From Spirochaeta sp. UBA5339 (GTDB taxonomy: Bacteria > Spirochaetota > Spirochaetia > DSM-2461): 64,000 bases of DNA. The notes below the pieces were generated by a model. That model saw only the letters and a list, made by a program, of their open reading frames with translations, was not told the DNA's origin and did not search any database. The stretch lies in contig DHQL01000009.1 of the NCBI GenBank assembly GCA_002408085.1, forward strand, positions 124,001 through 188,000, in the 5' to 3' direction. Shown here piece by piece: positions 59,786 through 64,000 of this stretch (its first letter is position 1; every line of letters begins with the position of its first letter). Made by a program: the position numbers and the translations under genes.

Positions 59786-60084
59786 AGCATTCAGAAGGTA
59801 AAAAAATCCATTTCCTGACTCTTTATTCCAGGCAGTCCTCAGCTGATCAGATCTGCAACAATATGCAGCTTATTTTTATACCATTGCCGTCAAATATGAA
59901 CGCTGTTTGTTTATTTGCAACCTGTGATGACAAGCTCTACATAGGCTTGATGCAGAGTTCACAGAATTACAAGGAGACTTCACAAATAACTCAATACCTT
60001 ACCTTTATAGAACAGTATCTTCTATCACGGTAATTATATATCGGAGTTCTCTATTAAGGAGAGCAACCGGATAAGGAGATATTA
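59786..60084. other. Intergenic region, 299 bp, no convincing gene
   Basis: AT-rich. It contains a 45-codon frame (59896-60033) with no ribosome site, judged unsupported, and the leader of the small membrane gene that starts at 60085. No tRNA, repeat or terminator was seen. Confidence 0.5.
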
Positions 60085-60204
60085 ATGAATTTTGAATCCG
60101 CGCTTCTTTCGATTCTCGGAATCTATGCCGGAGGATTTGCCCTGATCACAACTCTGACAGTTCTGGCAGTCCGCTTTACCGAGAAATTCGGAATAAAAGC
60201 ATAA
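60085..60204 (+). CDS. 39-residue single-span membrane peptide
   Basis: MNFESALLSILGIYAGGFAL continues as one hydrophobic helix to 'TLTVLAVRFTEKFGIKA'. The ribosome site AAGGAG lies 6 nt before the ATG. The gene has its own terminator at 60234. The layout (short acidic N-terminus, one membrane span, basic C-terminus) is like small subunits of transporters or sodium-pump gamma chains, but no partner gene is beside it. It is too short to be identified by motif. Confidence 0.65.
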   Translation: MNFESALLSILGIYAGGFALITTLTVLAVRFTEKFGIKA

Positions 60205-60233
60205 TTTTTTCCCATTTAAATAATAGTTTTGGC

Positions 60234-60272
60234 AGACAGGGCCCGCAGGATTTGCGGGCCCTGTCTATTTAT
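60234..60272 (+). terminator. Terminator of the small membrane gene
   Basis: AGACAGGGCCCGCA-GGATT-TGCGGGCCCTGTCT is a perfect 14-bp stem followed by ATTTATAA. It is very stable, though the T-tract is interrupted. Confidence 0.75.
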
Positions 60273-60375
60273 AATCACTTATCCTTTGTCTTCTTTTTGT
60301 TGAGAGGATGATATTTAGTTGGTATTTTTACTGATACAACGTTCAATCACTGGCGCAGTTAAGGAGTAAGTAAAA

Positions 60376-62361
60376 ATGGGAATCAACTTTGGAGTCGACT
60401 ACTATCCCGAGCACTGGAGCGACGACCGTCTGGAGACAGACGTTAAACTGATGAAGGAACTGGGGATCAACCTTGTCCGCATGGCCGAGTTCTCCTGGAC
60501 AAAGATGGAACCCCGGAAGGGGGAGTTTGACTTTGCCTGGCTGGACCGGGCAGTCAACCTTCTGGGAGAGAACGGTATCAAAACAATGATGGGAACCCCC
60601 ACCGCCACACCTCCCCGGTGGATCGTGGATGAGGTGCCCGGTCTTCTGCCCATGGACAGCCAGGGCCGAGTAATGGAGTTCGGCGGACGTCACCATGATT
60701 GCCAGAGCAACAATGAGTACCGTGAGCATATCAGACGGATTGTCACCGCCATGGCGGAGCACTACAAAGACAATCCCCATGTGGATTCCTGGCAGATCGA
60801 TAATGAGCTTGGAAACAGTCACGAGGACCTCTGTCACTGTGCCTCCTGCCGCAGCAGCTTCCAGAGCTGGCTGGAAGAGAAGTATGAGACCATAGAGAAA
60901 CTGAATGGCAGCTGGGGAACCGCCTTCTGGAGTCAGACCTATGACCGCTTCGATCAGATCCCCACACCCATGTATACCGCCACCAGCCACAGTCCCTCCC
61001 TGATTCTGGACTGGAAGAGATTCCACTCCGATCTGATTGTGGATTTTCAGAACTTTCAGGTGGAGATTCTGAAAGGGATCTGCCCCGAGAGTCAGAAGAT
61101 CACCCACGATATGATGGGCCTCCACGGTCTGGTGGACTACTACAAACTCTCTGAAGAGCTGGACTATGTCTGCCACAACCAGTACCCCTGGGGATTCTTC
61201 GATAACCCCCAGCCCGGTAAATCGGCCCATGATCTTGCCTCCACACTGGACTTTGTCAGAAGCTTCAAGAAAGGAGGACAGAGTTTCTGGATCACAGAGC
61301 AGCAGTCGGGGATAACCGGATGGGAGATCCTGGGACGGGCTCCCCGGCCTGGACAGCTGGCCCTCTGGGTGACCCAGTCGGTGGCCCACGGCGCCGATAC
61401 GATTATTTTCTTCCGATGGAGAACCTGTTCCATTGGAACCGAGCAGTACTGGCACGGTGTGCTGCCCCACAGCGGCATACCCGGACGGAACTACTACGAG
61501 CTTCAGGAGTGCATCAGGAATCTGAACCCCGTGATGGAGGAGTGCAGGGGAGCCCTGCCCAAGGCTGAGGTGGCCATCCTCTTCGACTATGACCAGCACT
61601 GGGCCTTTCAGATTCAGCCCCACCACCCCGATCTGAACTACATCAAACAGCTGCAGAAATACTACAAAGGTTTTTTTGACAGAAACATCCCTGTGGACTT
61701 TATCAACTCAGAGGATGAACTGAAGGAGTACAGGATTGTTCTGGCGCCCATGCAGTACATCATGAATTCCGCCCGGGAGGCGGCTTTGAAGGAGTGGGTA
61801 AAGGCCGGAGGTCAGCTTCTGATGACCATGCGCACCGGAGTGAAAGACCTTTCCAACGCCTGTATGATTGACCGTTCTCTGCCCGGCGCCCTGGGTGATC
61901 TTCTGGGCATCGAGATCAGGGACTATGACTGTCTTCGTGATGTAAGTGTTGAAATTGATATGGACGGCAGCAGGTTCAGCTGTGAAAAGTGGAGCGATGT
62001 AATTACTCCCGTAGGTGCTGAGACCGTGGCAAGTTACGGAGCTGAGTACTATGCCGGTAAGGCGGCCTGTACGGTCAACCGTTTTGGTGACGGAAAGGCC
62101 TGGTATGTGGGGTGTGAACCCGATGATGCGATGATTGCGTCACTTACGGGGAAGATGCTGCAGGGCCTTGGTGTGAAAACTCTGATAGACAGCGCTCCCG
62201 AGGGCCTGGAGTTTTCCAGCCGCACAGGAAGTGAAGGGGAATATCTCTTTGTAATGAATCATACCGGTTCTGAGAAGAAATTTGATCTTCCTGCCGGATG
62301 GAAGGCTCAGTACGGTACTGAAGTTCTGGGGCCTTATGGAACGGCCTGTTTTAAAATATAG
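60376..62361 (+). CDS. GH42 family beta-galactosidase
   Basis: 661 residues with the three GH42 domains. The TIM barrel begins 'VDYYPEHW'. The acid/base is Glu144 in 'WQIDNELGNS' and the nucleophile Glu308 in 'WITEQQSG'. The metal-site cysteines of bacterial GH42 enzymes are present in 'CHCASC', and 'DYDQHWAF' marks the trimerisation domain. No signal peptide. It releases beta-galactose, likely from galactan side chains of pectin. TAAGGAG precedes the ATG. It is monocistronic in this window. Confidence 0.95.
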   Translation: MGINFGVDYYPEHWSDDRLETDVKLMKELGINLVRMAEFSWTKMEPRKGEFDFAWLDRAVNLLGENGIKTMMGTPTATPPRWIVDEVPGLLPMDSQGRVMEFGGRHHDCQSNNEYREHIRRIVTAMAEHYKDNPHVDSWQIDNELGNSHEDLCHCASCRSSFQSWLEEKYETIEKLNGSWGTAFWSQTYDRFDQIPTPMYTATSHSPSLILDWKRFHSDLIVDFQNFQVEILKGICPESQKITHDMMGLHGLVDYYKLSEELDYVCHNQYPWGFFDNPQPGKSAHDLASTLDFVRSFKKGGQSFWITEQQSGITGWEILGRAPRPGQLALWVTQSVAHGADTIIFFRWRTCSIGTEQYWHGVLPHSGIPGRNYYELQECIRNLNPVMEECRGALPKAEVAILFDYDQHWAFQIQPHHPDLNYIKQLQKYYKGFFDRNIPVDFINSEDELKEYRIVLAPMQYIMNSAREAALKEWVKAGGQLLMTMRTGVKDLSNACMIDRSLPGALGDLLGIEIRDYDCLRDVSVEIDMDGSRFSCEKWSDVITPVGAETVASYGAEYYAGKAACTVNRFGDGKAWYVGCEPDDAMIASLTGKMLQGLGVKTLIDSAPEGLEFSSRTGSEGEYLFVMNHTGSEKKFDLPAGWKAQYGTEVLGPYGTACFKI

Positions 62362-62370
62362 ATGAACCCG

Positions 62371-62395
62371 CTTCCCGGGGAGACTCTCCGGGAAG
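62371..62395. terminator. Hairpin after the GH42 gene
   Basis: CTTCCCGG (62371-62378) and CCGGGAAG (62388-62395) extend to a stem of about 11 bp, between the convergent GH42 and small-protein genes. No T-run. Confidence 0.4.
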
Positions 62396-62410
62396 TTCCA
62401 GGTTAAGGTC

Positions 62411-62596
62411 TTATCTCACAGGAGTTTCGACCAGATCCTCTTCGGTTACATAACCCAGTTCCAGAGCTATCTCTCCGAACTTGCGGGGCACCTTTGAGGA
62501 TTCCTGAATCTTCAGGATCTCCTCAGCCTGTTCAAATGACAGCATTTCAAGTCTGACCAATTGTTCTCCAATTCTCTCATTCATAGCCTGGATCAT
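62411..62596 (-). CDS. Small protein resembling the N-terminal domain of GspE/MshE-type ATPases
   Basis: 61 residues. 'IGEQLVRLEMLSFEQAEEIL' and later 'FGEIALELGYVTEEDL' match the helical N-terminal domain that opens GspE/PilB-type ATPases and is also seen in cyclic-di-GMP-binding MshEN modules. It stands alone here with a strong GGAGG ribosome site 9 nt before the ATG. It may be an orphan adaptor or binding module; no secretion genes are adjacent. Confidence 0.6.
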   Translation of the reverse strand: MIQAMNERIGEQLVRLEMLSFEQAEEILKIQESSKVPRKFGEIALELGYVTEEDLVETPVR

Positions 62597-62777
62597 AACA
62601 TTTTACCTCCGGATATAAAAGTTGGTTTGTAACATTTCAGACCTCTTTCAAAAAGGCGGATAACAAAGACGGAGTAGACCTGTCAGTATACCTTCAGCCT
62701 AAGACAAAACAAGGAATTTCTGGATAGGTCCTTTGGCATGTTTGTCACGACACTATGATTTGCAGGTAAATCATGAA

Positions 62778-62798
62778 ATAATCATCTGTAATGATTAT
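62778..62798. promoter_or_regulatory. Inverted repeat across the DUF1848 start codon
   Basis: ATAATCAT-CTGTA-ATGATTAT: 8-bp arms that include the start codon at 62791. It could be an operator (it loosely resembles a Fur box) or an mRNA hairpin hiding the start. Confidence 0.4.
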
Positions 62799-63717
62799 CA
62801 ATACGGGCAACAGAACGGATATCCCCGCCTTCTACAGCGACTGGTTCTACAACCGTCTTCAGGCGGGATCGGTCTGCGTCCGGAATCCCTACTTTCCGGA
62901 ACAGGTAACCCGTTATGTTCTGAATCCGGATGTGGTGGATTTTATCCTCTTTTGCAGCAAGAATCCTGAGCCCATGCTCTCCCGGATAGACTGCTTGAGG
63001 GAGTACAATCAGCTCTGGCAGATCAGCATTACTCCCTATGGCAGGGACATCGAACCCTATGTGCCTCCCTACCGGAAGGTTATTGAGACGGCATCAAAGT
63101 TCAGCGGTATCTTCGGCAGCAGTGCTGTCTCCTGGCGCTATGATCCCATCTTTATCAACAACCGTTACTCCCTCAATTTTCATCTGAAGACTTTTGCAGA
63201 GATGGCAGCCCTCCTGGAGGGGATGACCTCTGTCTGTATTATCAGTTTTGTGGACCTCTACAAGAAGACCCTGCGGAACTTTCCCGGGGTCAGGGAGGTG
63301 AGTCTGGACGAACAGCAGCTTCTCTCCCGGGAGATCGTCCGCATTGCCGCAGAACACGGCATGCGGGTTAAGGGATGTGCCGAAAGCAGGGATCTTGAGG
63401 CCTTCGGGGTAGATCCCTCGGGTTGCGTTATGCAGAAGGACCTGGAGGATCTGACCGGTCTGAAGTATAAAATTCCGGCCAGAAAATCCAAACGGGAGGG
63501 GTGCAATTGTCTGCTGGAGAATGATATCGGGGTCTACAACTCCTGTCCCCACGGCTGTCTTTACTGCTATGCCAACTACAGCCGGGAAGAGGTCAGAAGA
63601 AGTTATAAAGACCATGATCCCGAATCACCTCTTCTGATCGGTCATCTGCAGGAGGGGGACGAGGTCAAAGAGGCCCGGCAGCACTCCTATCTGGACAGGC
63701 AAATCTCTTTGTTCTAG
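62791..63717 (+). CDS. DUF1848 family protein with radical-SAM-like cysteines
   Basis: 308 residues. The N-terminal 'SDWFYNRLQAGSVCVRNPYF' and 'DFILFCSKNPEPMLSRIDCL' are DUF1848 signatures. The C-terminus carries 'SCPHGCLYCYANYS', a Cx3Cx2C cluster like that of radical-SAM enzymes but at the opposite end of the protein from usual; it probably binds a [4Fe-4S] cluster. The function is unknown. There is no Shine-Dalgarno sequence directly before the ATG; a tiny frame ATG-AAA-TAA ends 9 nt upstream. Confidence 0.85.
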   Translation: MIINTGNRTDIPAFYSDWFYNRLQAGSVCVRNPYFPEQVTRYVLNPDVVDFILFCSKNPEPMLSRIDCLREYNQLWQISITPYGRDIEPYVPPYRKVIETASKFSGIFGSSAVSWRYDPIFINNRYSLNFHLKTFAEMAALLEGMTSVCIISFVDLYKKTLRNFPGVREVSLDEQQLLSREIVRIAAEHGMRVKGCAESRDLEAFGVDPSGCVMQKDLEDLTGLKYKIPARKSKREGCNCLLENDIGVYNSCPHGCLYCYANYSREEVRRSYKDHDPESPLLIGHLQEGDEVKEARQHSYLDRQISLF

Positions 63718-63747
63718 TTTTACATATACCCTTATACTGGAGACTCT

Positions 63748-64000
63748 ATGGAAAGCATATTCATCGTTGACAAGTCCCGCAGGGACGCCTTTTCCACCAT
63801 ATCCGAGGCCCTCGGGGCCGCCCAGGGCTGCTGGGGACTGCCCGTTGAGATCCGGATTGCTCCTGGAATCTACCGTGAGCGCCTTGTTGTCTCCCAGCCC
63901 CATATCCGGCTGAAGGGAGCTGGCGGTGAGGCCGGCAGTGAGGCCGAGACCCGGATTGTCTGGGGTGACGGCGCCCTGGAGATCCTTACCGACGGAATCA
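63748..64000 (+). CDS. Pectinesterase (CE8), N-terminal part (runs off window)
   Basis: The visible 84 codons begin MESIFIVDKSRRDAFSTISE and continue with 'EIRIAPGIYRERLVV' and 'HIRLKGAGGE'. This is the opening turn of the pectinesterase right-handed beta-helix (F-x-T-I-x-E-A, then I-x-P-G-x-Y-x-E). Catalytic aspartates lie beyond the window. No signal peptide is seen, so it may act in the cytoplasm on imported methyl-esterified oligogalacturonides. The start follows DUF1848 by 30 nt. Confidence 0.8.
   Translation, partial: MESIFIVDKSRRDAFSTISEALGAAQGCWGLPVEIRIAPGIYRERLVVSQPHIRLKGAGGEAGSEAETRIVWGDGALEILTDGI

Noticed and set aside
59896..60033. 45-codon frame starting MNAVCLFATC in the intergenic region
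   Set aside because: No ribosome site, no hydrophobic or domain pattern, and it ends within the leader of the next gene.
60343..61626. 427-codon open frame antisense to the GH42 gene
   Set aside because: It is the shadow of a beta-galactosidase with intact catalytic residues; long antisense frames are expected from this codon usage.
62733..62748. TTGGCATGTTTGTCA as a second sigma-54 promoter
   Set aside because: It has the GG element but lacks GC at the -12 position.
1..64000. CRISPR arrays, insertion sequences, rRNA operons
   Set aside because: No regularly spaced repeats, transposase motifs or rRNA-like conserved stretches were seen.

Overview
The window looks like a chromosomal segment of a free-living, carbohydrate-fermenting spirochaete (Spirochaeta/Oceanispirochaeta-like). 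That assignment is an inference. It rests on mid-range GC, many methyl-accepting chemotaxis proteins, YesM/YesN two-component systems beside sugar ABC transporters, solute-binding proteins with a 'FAAG' type signal-peptide end, and a large set of plant or algal glycan-degrading enzymes. No 16S gene or other strict marker is present.

Layout. 1-6.2 kb: the start of a LacI-type regulator, a secreted PepSY protein, and two AraC regulators, each divergent from an enzyme (a GH31 glycosidase and a methylcobamide-methyltransferase-like UroD-family protein). 6.2-7.7 kb: a small Cys-rich ORF, a gene resembling an uncharacterised phage protein family, and a tRNA(CAU). 7.7-13.9 kb: a DUF362 protein, two tandem paralogous chemoreceptors of identical length, and a cytidylate-kinase-like protein. 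13.9-23.4 kb: a sugar-acid type catabolic locus. It has two GntR/FCD regulators divergent from an operon of two TIM-barrel isomerase/epimerases, a complete tripartite tricarboxylate transporter (tctCBA order), a split transketolase and a D-2-hydroxyacid dehydrogenase, with GTATAC palindromes as likely operators. 23.4-29 kb: a third chemoreceptor, an MFS permease, a DUF1275 protein and a secreted nuclease. 29-31.6 kb: a GH4 glycosidase divergent from an AraC regulator. 32-41.6 kb: a UroD-like protein, a YesN/YesM pair and an ABC sugar transporter with a GH95 fucosidase. 41.6-45.3 kb: an NtrC-like sigma-54 activator and its kinase, divergent from a DUF2807 surface/periplasmic protein that has a clear -24/-12 promoter. 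45.3-50.5 kb: a PAS kinase with a degraded ATP-binding region and assorted membrane or secreted proteins. 50.5-59.2 kb: a second YesM/YesN pair, ABC sugar transporter and GH78 rhamnosidase. 59.3-64 kb: small membrane proteins, a GH42 beta-galactosidase, a DUF1848 protein and the start of a pectinesterase.

Together the genes describe uptake and breakdown of pectin/rhamnogalacturonan and fucosylated or galactosylated oligosaccharides. Each cluster has its own local regulator.

Three cross-cutting signals are the most interesting. (1) A 42-bp promoter block (35 of 42 identical, no gaps) precedes both the UroD-like gene at 32295 and the ABC binding-protein gene at 36198, on either side of the YesN/YesM genes; it is a good candidate for the YesN-type operator. 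A weaker version precedes the second ABC operon. (2) Many of the genes without a Shine-Dalgarno sequence, most of them regulators, have a sigma-70 -10 box 6-10 nt before the start codon, implying leaderless mRNAs, whereas the enzyme and transport genes have strong Shine-Dalgarno sequences. (3) A sigma-54 promoter directly links the NtrC-like regulator to the DUF2807 gene.
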